From Candidatus Amarobacter glycogenicus (lineage in GTDB: Bacteria; Chloroflexota; Dehalococcoidia; Tepidiformales; Tepidiformaceae), in NCBI GenBank assembly GCA_016719395.1, contig JADJZF010000010.1:1-64000 (forward strand): DNA of 64,000 nt, written 5' to 3'. A program made the position numbers and the translations under genes. The notes beneath the pieces are model-generated. The model was given only the letters and a program-made list of their open reading frames with translations, searched no databases and was not told where the DNA came from. Positions 24,903 through 34,001 of the stretch are shown in pieces; the first letter of the stretch is position 1; each line of letters begins with the position of its first letter.

Positions 24903-25853
24903 TTACACCCTCGCCCGTGCGCCCGGCACTGGCACCCGCGAAAGGCACTGAGCGACCACGTCGGCCTGGGTCATGCCCTTCACTTTCGCGCCGGGGCTCA
25001 CGATGACGCGGTGGGCGAGCGTGAAGAGCGCGAGTTCCTTCACATCATCTGGTGTCACGAAGTCGCGGCCTTCCAGCAACGCCTTCGCCTGTGCAGTCCG
25101 GAAGAGCGCCAGCGAACCGCGAGGGCTTGCCCCGAGATACACGGCCTCGTGCTCTCGCGTCGCGTTCGAGAGCTGGACGATGTACTGCTTGATCAGGGGG
25201 TCAACGTAGATTTCGCGCACGGCCTTCTGCAACTGCAGGATCTCGGTCGCATCGGTCACTTGCTGGAGCGATTCGATCGGGTGGGCGGTCTGCTGCTGAT
25301 CGAGGACCAACACCTCATCGGTCGGGCTGGGATAGCCCAGATAGATCCTGATGAGAAAACGGTCGAGTTGCGCCTCCGGGAGCGGGAACGTCCCTTCGTA
25401 CTCGATTGGGTTCTGCGTCGCCAGCACCATGAACGGTTGGGGCATCTTGTAGGTAACGCCATCGACCGTCGCCTGGCGCTCTTCCATCGCCTCGAGCAGC
25501 GCCGACTGCGTCTTGGGCGTCGCCCGGTTGATCTCGTCGGCGAGGACGATCTGGGCGATGATGGGCCCTGCCCGGAACTCGAAGTCGCCAGTCTTCTGGT
25601 TGTAGATCGAGACGCCGGTGACGTCGCTCGGGAGCAAGTCCGGCGTGAACTGGATTCGCCGGAACGAACAGCCGGTCGAGACCGCGATCGCCCGCGCGAG
25701 CATCGTCTTCCCAACGCCCGGTACGTCTTCGATGAGCATGTGGCCGCCGCAGAGCAGCGCTGTCACGGCGAGCCGCAACTCCCGTTGCTTGCCCACGATG
25801 ACGTGTTCAACGTTCGAGATGATCCGCTCGGCGACGATCTTTGGGTCTTCCAC
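24903..25853 (-). CDS. MoxR-family AAA+ ATPase
   Basis: The 316-residue chaperone-like ATPase begins at GTG 25853. Walker A is DVPGVGKTMLARA (residues ~43-55), Walker B LADEINRATPKTQSALLEAMEE, sensor 1 LATQNPIEYEGTFPLPEAQLDRF, and the C-terminal lid ends near VIVSPGAKVKGMTQADV. MoxR proteins remodel metal-, VWA- or DUF58-containing partners. It is the first gene of the moxR-DUF58-transglutaminase operon. An extended -10 promoter lies about 80 bp upstream. Confidence 0.95.
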   Translation of the reverse strand: MEDPKIVAERIISNVEHVIVGKQRELRLAVTALLCGGHMLIEDVPGVGKTMLARAIAVSTGCSFRRIQFTPDLLPSDVTGVSIYNQKTGDFEFRAGPIIAQIVLADEINRATPKTQSALLEAMEERQATVDGVTYKMPQPFMVLATQNPIEYEGTFPLPEAQLDRFLIRIYLGYPSPTDEVLVLDQQQTAHPIESLQQVTDATEILQLQKAVREIYVDPLIKQYIVQLSNATREHEAVYLGASPRGSLALFRTAQAKALLEGRDFVTPDDVKELALFTLAHRVIVSPGAKVKGMTQADVVAQCLSRVPVPGARARV

Positions 25854-25932
25854 GCAGGCGTGACTCCGGCAGGGCAGTCCGGGCCGTGGCGGGCCAAACC
25901 GGTGCCACGCGGCTCCCCTGTTAGTGGCCCGG

Positions 25933-25941
25933 ATTATAGCA
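25933..25941 (-). promoter_or_regulatory. Extended -10 promoter of the moxR operon
   Basis: On the minus strand TGC-TATAAT (TATAAT at 25933-25938) is a perfect -10 with an extended TGn element. No good -35 is visible at 16-18 bp, which the extended -10 can offset. It reads towards moxR with a leader of ~70 nt. Confidence 0.6.
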
Positions 25942-25991
25942 ACCTACCACCGGGCTCCGGTTAAGCGGCTTACCAATCGAAAGCGGGCGGG

Positions 25992-26534
25992 TTACGCCCG
26001 AAGGGCGCGCTCGGGAGTCGCCGAAGCTCGCAATGCCAGGTAGGTCAAGGGGGCGCAGGTGCTCACCAGGAACCCGCGAGCAAGGGCCACCGGAATGTCC
26101 TTCCGGAACACGCCGAGGGCTATCCCTCGGTGGAAGATCGCCTCCAGGCGCTGGTCCGAAGTGAACTCGACGAAGCGGTCCTTCATCTCCTCGGTGAACG
26201 CGCCGGCGATCATGGCCGAAAGCGCCGGGCTCCATCGCTCGAGAATGTGAAACATCCCCCGCACATACACGCCTACCGATTCGGCCGGGTCATCCAGGGC
26301 AAGGGCCTCATCGCGCACCGCGTACAGCCGCTGCAGCGTCTCTTCGACGACAGCCCGAAACAGGTCGTCCCTTGTCGCGAAATTGCGGTAGATGGTGCCC
26401 ACGCCGACTCCGGCTCGCTCCGCGACATCCTTCACCTCGGCGCTGCCACCGCGTTCTGCGATCACTTCGACCGCGGCATCGAGGATTTTCTGGCGATTGG
26501 CGCGCGCGTCAGAACGCTCGGGTGCATGGCCCAT
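25992..26534 (-). CDS. TetR-family transcriptional repressor
   Basis: The 180-residue protein has the N-terminal TetR helix-turn-helix (ANRQKILDAAVEVIAERGG, VKDVAERAGVGVGTIYRNFATRDDLF, residues ~12-57) and a helical ligand-binding C-terminal half. ATG 26534 has a GGGGAA Shine-Dalgarno. It is divergent from an MMPL-type exporter, the usual arrangement for a repressor controlling its neighbour. Two palindromes based on CGGAAT/ATTCCG (26580-26589 and 26669-26684) lie between the two genes and are the likely operators. Ligand unknown, probably a substrate of the exporter. Confidence 0.9.
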   Translation of the reverse strand: MGHAPERSDARANRQKILDAAVEVIAERGGSAEVKDVAERAGVGVGTIYRNFATRDDLFRAVVEETLQRLYAVRDEALALDDPAESVGVYVRGMFHILERWSPALSAMIAGAFTEEMKDRFVEFTSDQRLEAIFHRGIALGVFRKDIPVALARGFLVSTCAPLTYLALRASATPERALRA

Positions 26535-26579
26535 GGGCTTCCCCTCTCAGCCGGAAGCATACCATGGATAAACCTGAAC

Positions 26580-26684
26580 CGGAATTCCGATTCACATACT
26601 CGATAGCCCTCTCTTCCCCAGGACTGCACTTTGCCAGCCTGGTCTTTTCAGGCGCATACTGGTGGAAACGGAATTTCGATTCCG
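26580..26684. promoter_or_regulatory. Two CGGAAT/ATTCCG palindromes in the tetR-MMPL gap
   Basis: CGGAATTCCG (26580-26589) is a perfect 10-bp palindrome, and CGGAAT-TTCG-ATTCCG (26669-26684) a perfect inverted repeat with a 4-nt centre. The two share GGAATT(C/T)CGATTC as a direct repeat 89 bp apart. The surrounding sequence is more AT-rich than its neighbours. They are likely TetR operators over both promoters. Confidence 0.5.
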
Positions 26685-26778
26685 GAAAACCAAACCACCC
26701 AAAGGTATGAGGCGCGAGCCACGACCTGACGGCTACGGTAGATCATCAGCAAGTTCCAATTCCTGGGGGAGTGCCACT

Positions 26779-28974
26779 TTGGCCGCACGCAAAGCAGCAA
26801 CCACAAAGCCGTCCACGCTCGAACGCTGGGCACGATTCACACACCGCCGTCGCGGCACCATCCTTGGCCTCTGGGTCGTCGCTGTGGCTGTACTCATGTT
26901 CGGCATGAGGCAGTACGGTGGCGAGTTCACCGGCGACTTCAGCCTGCCCGGCTCTGAATCCCAACGCGCCCTGGACCTCCTGGAAGGCCGGTTCCCGGCC
27001 CGTGCCGGCGCCGAGGCTGACCTGCTCTTCAAAGACGCCCGAGGCATGAACGCTCCCGAGGCGAAAGCCATCGCAGACCAGGTAATCTCCGAACTGGCGG
27101 CGAACGAGCTCATTGCCGAGGTCGAGTCCCCCTATGAGAATCCGGCATTCATCTCCCGCGACGGGACTATCGCCCGGGCGGTCCTCCGTTTCAACGGCCG
27201 CCAGGACGACATCGACAGCGCGGCCGCCAAAGAAATCATGAACATCGTCGATGCCTACAACGGCAAGGATGGAGTCCAGGTCGAGGTCGGCGGCGATGCG
27301 ATCATGTTCAACGAGCAGCCCGAGTTCGGCTCAGAAATGCTCGGCATGCTCGCGGCAGTTGTCATCTTGATGATCGCTTTCGGGTCCGTCGTGGCGATGG
27401 GGCTCCCGATCGCCTCAGCGCTCTTCGGACTGTTCTCCGGGTTCGCGTCCATCGCCCTGCTCGCGAACTTCCTCGGCTTCCCCGAGTTCAGCGGTCAGTT
27501 CGCGGCGATGATCGGCATCGGTGTCGGCATCGACTACAGCCTCCTCGTGGTTACCCGCTTCCGCGAGGGGCTCCACGCAGGGCGCCCAGTCGAGGATTCG
27601 GTGGTTATGGCCGTCACCACCGCCGGCAAGTCAGTCATCTTCGCCGGCGTCGTCGTCGCCATCGCGTTCCTCGGCCTCTTCGTCATGGGGCTTCCGTTCA
27701 TCGCCATGCTCGGGACTTCCGGCGCCATCGTCGTCCTCCTCGCAGTCGTCGTCGCGCTTACCATCACTCCGGCGCTCCTTTCGCTCGTCGGCCATCGGAT
27801 CGATAGCTGGAAGGTGCCGTTCTTGCACCAGACCGAAGGCGTCGACCCGAGTAGCCTCTGGTACCGGCTGAGCCGCCGCATCCAGCGCCACCCGCTGCCC
27901 TTCGCGCTCGCCGCGGCAGGCACCCTCCTGGTGATGGCATCGCCCCTCCTCGTGATGGACCTCGGATTCACCGATGCAGGAAATGGCAGCACAGAACTTC
28001 ACAGTCGCCGCGCATACGACCTGCTGGCTGAAGGCTTCGGGCCAGGGTTCAACGGCCCCATCGTCGCCGTTGTCGACCTCGGAGAAGACGCGAAGGAGTC
28101 CGTCCAAGAAGCGTTGGCAGTGATCGCAAAGGACCCGGGCGTGGCCGCTGTTTCACCGCCGTTCTTCAACGAGGGCGGCGATACCGCCGTCTTTTCCATC
28201 TTCCCGACGACCAAGCCCCAGAGCGACCACACGACCGACCTGGTCAACCGGTTGCGCTCGGATGTCCTCCCCGGGCTCGAAACGGGCGGCGCCGACTATT
28301 ACCTCTCCGGGTCGACCGGCTTCAACATCGATGCCGCCAACCAGATCCAGGAACGCATGCCCCTGCTCTTCCTGGGAGTCATCGGGATGAGTTTCATCCT
28401 CCTCACGGCAGTCTTCCGCTCGGTCGTCATCGCGATCAAGGCCGCGATCATGAACCTGCTCAGCATCGGCGCCGCCTACGGAGTCCTCGTTGCCATCTTC
28501 CAGTGGGGCTGGGGAGGTAACCTCATCGGGGTCGACAAGGGCCCGGTCGAAGTCTTCTTGCCGATGATGATGTTCGCCATCCTCTTCGGGCTCTCGATGG
28601 ACTACGAGGTGTTCCTCATCAGCCGCATCCGGGAGGAGTACCTCAACGGCGCAGACACCCCAACCGCGGTGGCCAATGGCCTTACGGCGACAGCCCGCGT
28701 GATTACGGCTGCAGCCGCGATCATGGTCACCGTCTTCCTCGCTTTTGTCCTCGGGCCAGACCGGGTGATCAAGGAGTTCGGGATCGGTCTCGCCACCGCC
28801 ATCCTGGTCGATGCAACAATCGTCCGCCTGTTCCTTGTCCCCTCGACGATGGAACTGCTGCGCGATGCCAACTGGTGGATGCCGAAGTGGCTCGACCGTC
28901 TCCTCCCGGACATCAATGTCGATGGCCCGCACGATGCCCCCGTCGCATCGGGCGCAGGTGCCGGCGGCAAGTAA
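26779..28974 (+). CDS. MMPL/RND-family membrane exporter
   Basis: TTG 26779 is preferred because GGGGGA lies ~8 nt upstream; ATG 26707 and GTG 26662 are in-frame alternatives, and 26662 would sit inside an operator. The ~730-residue protein has the duplicated MMPL plan: a first helix (GTILGLWVVAVAVLMFG), a large extracytoplasmic loop, five to six helices with GIGVGIDYSLLVVTRFREG (the family motif in helix 4), a second loop, and a matching second half with LFGLSMDYEVFLISRIREEY. Such proteins export lipids or hydrophobic compounds using the proton gradient. The conserved Asp-Tyr pair occurs in both halves. Probably repressed by the divergent TetR. Confidence 0.92.
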   Translation: MAARKAATTKPSTLERWARFTHRRRGTILGLWVVAVAVLMFGMRQYGGEFTGDFSLPGSESQRALDLLEGRFPARAGAEADLLFKDARGMNAPEAKAIADQVISELAANELIAEVESPYENPAFISRDGTIARAVLRFNGRQDDIDSAAAKEIMNIVDAYNGKDGVQVEVGGDAIMFNEQPEFGSEMLGMLAAVVILMIAFGSVVAMGLPIASALFGLFSGFASIALLANFLGFPEFSGQFAAMIGIGVGIDYSLLVVTRFREGLHAGRPVEDSVVMAVTTAGKSVIFAGVVVAIAFLGLFVMGLPFIAMLGTSGAIVVLLAVVVALTITPALLSLVGHRIDSWKVPFLHQTEGVDPSSLWYRLSRRIQRHPLPFALAAAGTLLVMASPLLVMDLGFTDAGNGSTELHSRRAYDLLAEGFGPGFNGPIVAVVDLGEDAKESVQEALAVIAKDPGVAAVSPPFFNEGGDTAVFSIFPTTKPQSDHTTDLVNRLRSDVLPGLETGGADYYLSGSTGFNIDAANQIQERMPLLFLGVIGMSFILLTAVFRSVVIAIKAAIMNLLSIGAAYGVLVAIFQWGWGGNLIGVDKGPVEVFLPMMMFAILFGLSMDYEVFLISRIREEYLNGADTPTAVANGLTATARVITAAAAIMVTVFLAFVLGPDRVIKEFGIGLATAILVDATIVRLFLVPSTMELLRDANWWMPKWLDRLLPDINVDGPHDAPVASGAGAGGK

Positions 28975-29161
28975 GCCGCTTCACCCCGCTCAACAACAAG
29001 CGAAGGACCTCGACGTCAACGTAGGGGTCTCTTCATGTCCAGCGGCCATCGTTGAAAGAGCCAGATTGCGTGACGGTGCCATGCGAGCCCCATCGATGGT
29101 CTCGGATCCGGCGGGTAGTACGATTCGCCCTCGAAGCCACCAGTCCACCACAATTCCCCCG

Positions 29162-30334
29162 ATGGACTGGGTTACTGCCGCCCGCGAACTCGCTGCCACT
29201 TTCGCCCTTCGTGCCCCTGAGCACGACAGGGCAGGCTCGTTCCCCTTCGAGAACTTCGCGGACCTCCGCGCAGCCGGATTCTTCGGGTTGACCGTGCCCG
29301 AACGCTTCGGCGGCGCCGAAGTCCCGCTCGCCACGTATCTCGCTGTGCTGGAGGCGCTCGCCAGGGGCGATGGTTCGACGGCGCTCGCCTTCATGATGCA
29401 CCTGAAGACCTTTGGGCAGGAGCGCGACGCGCCTTCTTACCCTCCCGAATGGTTGGACCAGATGGCCCGCGGCGCGCTCGAGCATGGTCACCTGGTCAAC
29501 ACGGTCGCGACTGAAGAGGGGCTTGGCTCGCCCGCTGGGGGCGGGCTCCCGGAGACCGTCGCGATCCCGAGTGGCGACGGCTGGCTGCTGGATGGGCGCA
29601 AGACTTTCGCGACGCTCGCTCCCGTACTCCACTACTTCATCGTCCTCGCTCGCGTCCCGGTTCCCGAAGGAGAGGCACCGCGAGTCAGCAACTTCATGGT
29701 GCTCCGCACTGACCCCGGTGTGCGCATCGAAGCGACATGGGACAGCCTGGGCATGCGCGCCACCGGTTCCCACGATGTGGTTTTCGACGGCGTTCGGCTT
29801 TCGCCGGAGCGCCTATTGAACGGTCGAGCCCACGGCGCTGGCGACGCACGTGGCGGCGCAGGCATGGCGTGGTTCGCCCTCGGCATCTGCGCGGTCACAC
29901 TCGGCGTGGCCACGGCCGCACGAGACTACGCAGTGACCTACGCACGTGAACGCACGCCGAACTCCAACCGCACGATTAAGGACTACCCGGGCGTGCGGAC
30001 GCGGATCGCCAGGATGGACCTGCTCATCCAGCGCAGCCGGGCGCTGATGGATGACGCCTGCCGGGCATGGGAAGCCGGGTCGTCCGAAGGTATGCCCGTC
30101 CTCAACCGGGTTGCCGTCGCCAAGATCGAGGCCCTGAATAGCTGCATCGAGGCCGTTGACCTGGCCATGCGAGTCGTTGGTGGCGTTAGCCTCCAGAAGT
30201 CCCGGCCCATCGAGCGGTACTACCGTGACGTTCGCGCGCCACTCCACAACCCGCCACTCGAAGACCGCGCTCTCGAGATGCTGGCCCGCAGCGCGCTCGA
30301 TGAACCGATCGACCCTGCTGGGCCGGCGGAGTAA
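29162..30334 (+). CDS. Acyl-CoA dehydrogenase-like flavoprotein
   Basis: ATG 29162 gives 390 residues and matches the family's N-terminal helix (DWVTAARELAATFALRAPEHDR); the frame is open much further upstream but only as antisense to the exporter. Features include GFFGLTVPERFGGAEVP, TVATEEGLGSPAGG, LDGRKTFATLAPVLHYFIVLARV and SLGMRATGSHDVVFDGVRL. The usual C-terminal FEGT-x-E motif is replaced by RYYRDVRAPLHNPP, so this resembles the flavin monooxygenase/desulfurisation-type (DszC, HsaA) branch more than beta-oxidation enzymes. Reaction uncertain. Convergent with the LCP gene 10 bp away. Confidence 0.85.
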   Translation: MDWVTAARELAATFALRAPEHDRAGSFPFENFADLRAAGFFGLTVPERFGGAEVPLATYLAVLEALARGDGSTALAFMMHLKTFGQERDAPSYPPEWLDQMARGALEHGHLVNTVATEEGLGSPAGGGLPETVAIPSGDGWLLDGRKTFATLAPVLHYFIVLARVPVPEGEAPRVSNFMVLRTDPGVRIEATWDSLGMRATGSHDVVFDGVRLSPERLLNGRAHGAGDARGGAGMAWFALGICAVTLGVATAARDYAVTYARERTPNSNRTIKDYPGVRTRIARMDLLIQRSRALMDDACRAWEAGSSEGMPVLNRVAVAKIEALNSCIEAVDLAMRVVGGVSLQKSRPIERYYRDVRAPLHNPPLEDRALEMLARSALDEPIDPAGPAE

Positions 30335-30343
30335 CCCGCGTGT

Positions 30344-31798
30344 CTAGCCGCCGGGGACCTTGAAGTCCTTGCCGATCACGATCACTACGTCGGGGAGGCT
30401 GGAATCGGACTTGGAGAGCGTCACGATTTCAGATTCCGGGACCCCCATCCACTTCGCGATATCCTTCGCGAGTGCTTCTTTGTCGTTTCCGTAGAGCGTG
30501 ATGGTGGTGTGCGGCTGGGCCGCCTGGTCGGGGCCGAAGTACACCGTGGGCAAGCCCTTGCTGTAGGCAAGGTAGCGCCCGAGCGCCGCCGCTCGCACAC
30601 TGCCGTCTTCCCCGTAACCGTTCTGGATCTCGACTGCCGAGGCGCTGTACTGGGACTTGGTGAACACCTGGCTCAGCCAGTACTGCACGTTCTCCGCGTC
30701 CCAGAGTTGGACTGCTGCGCCGCCGGGAGTCATATGGCCCGTCATTGTCGGTACATCGTTCACCGGGTCACCGAGGGAGTACGCCGCCAGCCGGCCGTTC
30801 GTATCTTTGAGCAGGGCCGCGTAGCCGGGCATCTTCGACTTTGGGATGTCCGTTCGCACGGTGGATGCGTAGGCGTCCCAGAGACCCAGGGGGTCGTTGA
30901 GCATCTGCAGAGAGAAGACTTTCGCCAGCGCCGCCTTCAACACGAGTTGCTGCCGCTTCACCCTCTTGAAGTCACTGTCGTACTCGCGGTGGCGTCCGAA
31001 GGCGACGGCATGATACCCGTCCAGTTTGTTTACCCCCGAAGGAAAACTCACCCACACCCCATTCAGGTCGTCGTCGCTATAGAACCAGTTCGGCACCGAA
31101 AGGTCGTACGGGATGTCGACTTCAACGCCGCCCACGGAGTCAACGAGCTTCTCCACTCCCTTGAAGTCCAGGACGATGTAGTGGTCGATCTCGATCCCGA
31201 AGTTCGCCTTCAAGTCCACCTTCAACTGATCGATTCCCGCGCTCACCGATTTCCCGTTGCGTACGCCCACCCCGAAGGAGGTGTTGATCCGGTCTTCGTA
31301 CTGGAAGTCCTTCGTATGAATGTCGATGAGCATGTCGCGCGGGAAGCTCAGGACACTGCTCGTCTTCCCTACCGGGTCGATCGTGGCGACCATGATGGTG
31401 TCGGTCAGGTGGCCGGCGTTTTCATTGTCGGGGATTGGAAGCGGCTGCCCGTCGTTCCCGTAAGCGGGTCGGCGGTCCACTCCGAGTACCAGCAGGTTGA
31501 TGCGCTTGTTGAAGATGCTCGCGTCGGACGGCGCTTTGATCGGCACAAGCGGCGTATCAAGCGCCGCCAGCGGCCGGATGATGCTCAGAGACGTCAGATC
31601 CTTGCCGGGAAACAGCGCCGGGGTGACTCGCGCCAGCAGGGCGATACTCGAGTACATCGACGCCAGCCCGAAGACCAGCAGCGCGAACACGAAAAGCAAA
31701 CGTTGCATGGCGGAGATCGGCCTGGCCGCCGCGCGGGGATGCGACCGCTTTCTCTGTACCGGGATAGCCAGCGTCGACTCTTCGATGCGTGTCGCCAC
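30344..31798 (-). CDS. LytR-CpsA-Psr (LCP) family protein with LytR C-terminal domain
   Basis: The 484-residue protein has a basic cytoplasmic tail, one helix (residues ~32-58), the LCP domain from RINLLVLGVDRRP to about residue 300 with TDTIMVATIDP, SFPRDMLIDI, KLVDSVGGVEVDIP and the conserved Arg pair region AVAFGRHREYDSDFKRVKRQQ, and a C-terminal LytR_C domain (SAVEIQNGYGEDGSVRAAALGRYL). LCP enzymes attach undecaprenyl-linked polymers to the cell envelope. GTG 31798 follows TAGTTT by 6 nt, a weak case of the leaderless pattern. The next gene upstream is a paralogue. Confidence 0.92.
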   Translation of the reverse strand: MATRIEESTLAIPVQRKRSHPRAAARPISAMQRLLFVFALLVFGLASMYSSIALLARVTPALFPGKDLTSLSIIRPLAALDTPLVPIKAPSDASIFNKRINLLVLGVDRRPAYGNDGQPLPIPDNENAGHLTDTIMVATIDPVGKTSSVLSFPRDMLIDIHTKDFQYEDRINTSFGVGVRNGKSVSAGIDQLKVDLKANFGIEIDHYIVLDFKGVEKLVDSVGGVEVDIPYDLSVPNWFYSDDDLNGVWVSFPSGVNKLDGYHAVAFGRHREYDSDFKRVKRQQLVLKAALAKVFSLQMLNDPLGLWDAYASTVRTDIPKSKMPGYAALLKDTNGRLAAYSLGDPVNDVPTMTGHMTPGGAAVQLWDAENVQYWLSQVFTKSQYSASAVEIQNGYGEDGSVRAAALGRYLAYSKGLPTVYFGPDQAAQPHTTITLYGNDKEALAKDIAKWMGVPESEIVTLSKSDSSLPDVVIVIGKDFKVPGG

Positions 31799-31874
31799 GA
31801 ACTCAAACTATGCGGCCCACTCGCGAAGGGTCAATTGCCCCCACAGCCGGGAGAGCGCCCGGTTAAGCCGCCCC

Positions 31875-33299
31875 TTACCGGCTTCCGGGAATGACGAAGT
31901 CCGCACCTACGACGACGCTGATGTCCGGCGAGGACGTGTCGTCCGCAGACACGGGCTGCACCACCACACCGTCCTTCTGAAGCCCGAGCCACTCGGCGAT
32001 GTCGTCTGCGGCCGAACGTTGCGCCTCACGGTGGAGGATGACTCTTGTCTTCGCCGATGCGGCGGCGTCGTCCCCGTAGTAGACCGTCACGAGGCCCTTT
32101 GAATAGACGAGGTACCGCCCAAGTGCCGCCGTCCTGGAGTTCCCCTGCTCGGCGTTCCCGAAGCCGTTCCGAAGCTCGACCACAGCGTCCGCGTGGCGCG
32201 TTACCGGGAAGGCGCGGGCAAGCCAGTACTGCACGTTCTCCGGGTTCCACTTGAGCACCGCAGCACCGTCTTCCATCGTGAAAGGGATCATCGTTGGCAC
32301 GCCGTCCACGGGGTCGCCCAGGGAGTAGGTCAGCATGCTCCCGTTCGTGCGCTTCCCAATATCAGCCAGGCCGAGCATCGATCCCCTCGGAATGTCCGTC
32401 TTCACGAAGGAGTTGTAGGCATCCCAGAGCTCGAACGGGTCCCGGCCGATGATCCCGCTGGAAAAGGTCTTATCGACTGCCGCTTTCACCACCAGTTGCT
32501 GCCGCTTGATCCGGTAAAGGTCGCTGTCGCCTTCGCGGTTCCGCCCAAACGCGACGGCATGGTACCCGTCGAGGTGGTTTACCCCGGTTGGGAAGCTGAT
32601 GTAGCGGGCGTGGAGGTCGTCGTCGCTGTAGTACCAGTCGTAGATCGAGAGCACTTCCGGTACGTCCACGGTCACGCCCCCGAGCGAATCGACGAGCCCT
32701 TCGACGCCCTTGAAGTCGATCAGGATCGAGTAGTCGATCTCGATCGCGAAGTCGTTCATCAGGTCCCGTTTCACCTGTTCGATCCCGGTTGACCGGCTGC
32801 CGCCGTCGTCCACGCCGATGCCGTAAGAGCGATTGATCCGTCCCTGGAAGCTCGATCCATCCTTCCGTGTGATCTTGATGAGCATGTCGCGCGGGAAGCT
32901 CAGGAGCGTGGTCTTCTTCGTGACCGGGTCGATCGATGCGACCATCACCACGTCGGTCAGGTACACACCGGTCTGGTCTTCACGGAACTCGTACTGGGGC
33001 CGCTTGTCAATGCCAAGGACGAGGACATGAATAGGGTCGGTGAACGAGCCGGTGGCTGAGGCGGAGGGGACGCTGACCACTCTGTCCAGCAATGCGACCA
33101 CGCCTACGTTGTTCAATGAGCGGCCGGGGAAGAGCGCGGGTGTCACCCGGGCGAGCATGGCTACACCCGTGTAAGAAGCCGCGAGGAACAGCGTCAGGAC
33201 GGCGAACGCGTAGAGCGCTCGCTGGCCTCCGGACGCCAGTGCCGGCGCCCTTCGAACCATCGAACCTGGTTGCCGGAGTGCGTATCCACCGCCCGCCAT
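31875..33299 (-). CDS. LytR-CpsA-Psr (LCP) family protein, paralogue
   Basis: The 474-residue protein has the same plan as the gene downstream: basic N-terminus, one helix (residues ~25-48), LCP domain (IHVLVLGIDKRPQYEF, LTDVVMVASIDP, SFPRDMLIKI, GLVDSLGGVTVDVP, AVAFGRNREGDSDLYRIKRQQ) and a LytR_C domain. Large blocks are shared, including YSDDDL, FPSGVN/FPTGVN and LDGYHAVAFGR, so the two arose by tandem duplication and diverged. The start is ATG 33299; GGTGGGA just upstream could act as Shine-Dalgarno. Both probably ligate surface glycans, maybe with different acceptors. Confidence 0.92.
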   Translation of the reverse strand: MAGGGYALRQPGSMVRRAPALASGGQRALYAFAVLTLFLAASYTGVAMLARVTPALFPGRSLNNVGVVALLDRVVSVPSASATGSFTDPIHVLVLGIDKRPQYEFREDQTGVYLTDVVMVASIDPVTKKTTLLSFPRDMLIKITRKDGSSFQGRINRSYGIGVDDGGSRSTGIEQVKRDLMNDFAIEIDYSILIDFKGVEGLVDSLGGVTVDVPEVLSIYDWYYSDDDLHARYISFPTGVNHLDGYHAVAFGRNREGDSDLYRIKRQQLVVKAAVDKTFSSGIIGRDPFELWDAYNSFVKTDIPRGSMLGLADIGKRTNGSMLTYSLGDPVDGVPTMIPFTMEDGAAVLKWNPENVQYWLARAFPVTRHADAVVELRNGFGNAEQGNSRTAALGRYLVYSKGLVTVYYGDDAAASAKTRVILHREAQRSAADDIAEWLGLQKDGVVVQPVSADDTSSPDISVVVGADFVIPGSR

Positions 33300-33408
33300 G
33301 AATTCCCACCGTCGCAGGCGGCGAGGCCACCGTCAATCCGAGGGAAACACCCGGTTACCCGCTCTCGCCCAGGAATTTGCCGACATTTTGCATGGTGAGG
33401 CTCGGCCT

Positions 33409-33750
33409 TTACCCCATGCCAAGCTGGTGCAGCCGGTCGTCGTCGATTCCAAAGTAGTGGCCAAGCTCGTGCAGCACCGTCTTTCGAACTTGCTCCCGGA
33501 TCTCGTCATCGTCCCGGCAAACGGCTTCGATGTGCTCCTGGTAGATGCTGATCTTGTCGGGGGCGACCAGGTTGTAGTACTCGCCCCGTTTCGTCAGCGG
33601 GATCCCGTGGTAAAGCCCGAGGAGGAGACCGCCCGCGCCGAGCTTCGCCTGTTTTCGGTCGCGCGCAGTCGGCCGACGCTCGATCACGATGTCAACGTTG
33701 TGGACGCTCTTCAGGAGATCGGGCGGCAACGAGGCCACCGCCTCACGCAC
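33409..33750 (-). CDS. Small zinc metallopeptidase-like protein
   Basis: The 113-residue protein (GTG 33750) carries HELGHYFGIDDDRL near its C-terminus, giving HExxH with a downstream Asp as candidate third zinc ligand. This is the short metallopeptidase family (minimal zincin) common in Actinobacteria and Chloroflexota. The segment LGLYHGIPLTKRGEYYNLVAPDKISIYQEHIE is also typical. Homologues usually begin with an ERxEF-type helix, and ERAEFRRL is encoded in frame just upstream of the GTG, so the true start may be a CTG near 33777. It follows a conserved hypothetical gene by ~30-60 bp on the same strand. Confidence 0.8.
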   Translation of the reverse strand: MREAVASLPPDLLKSVHNVDIVIERRPTARDRKQAKLGAGGLLLGLYHGIPLTKRGEYYNLVAPDKISIYQEHIEAVCRDDDEIREQVRKTVLHELGHYFGIDDDRLHQLGMG

Positions 33751-33806
33751 GAGCCGCCGGAATTCGGCGCGTTCCAGCGCGTTTACCGCTTCGCCGGGGA
33801 GGCGTT

Positions 33807-34001
33807 TTAGAGCGTCTTGAAACCCTCGCCGCCACGCACGGCCGCACGTTGGTGCTCGTCTTCCGCGCTCACCAGCTCCGCCAGCGCCTGTTCGGCTTCG
33901 CGGACGGATTCGGGATGGCCGCTATCCACAAGCCGGGCGTTCACCTCCCGCCAGGCCTCGGTCTCTCCGAGCGATCGGGTGAATCGCGGCCAGTAGACCA
34001 T
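33807..34001 (-). CDS. C-terminal fragment of a frameshifted conserved hypothetical protein
   Basis: This 64-residue frame starts at ATG 34001, whose first base is the last base of the upstream TGA. It reads MVYWPRFTRSLGETEAWREV and ends with GGEGFKTL. If one base is added near 34013-34017 it joins the preceding frame as RPRFRDPEKIVMVYWPRF, giving one 141-residue soluble protein. I recall fused proteins of this pattern (RPRF...WP+F...GEGF) from Chloroflexota, function unknown. Translation by TGATG re-initiation is the alternative. Confidence 0.6.
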   Translation of the reverse strand: MVYWPRFTRSLGETEAWREVNARLVDSGHPESVREAEQALAELVSAEDEHQRAAVRGGEGFKTL

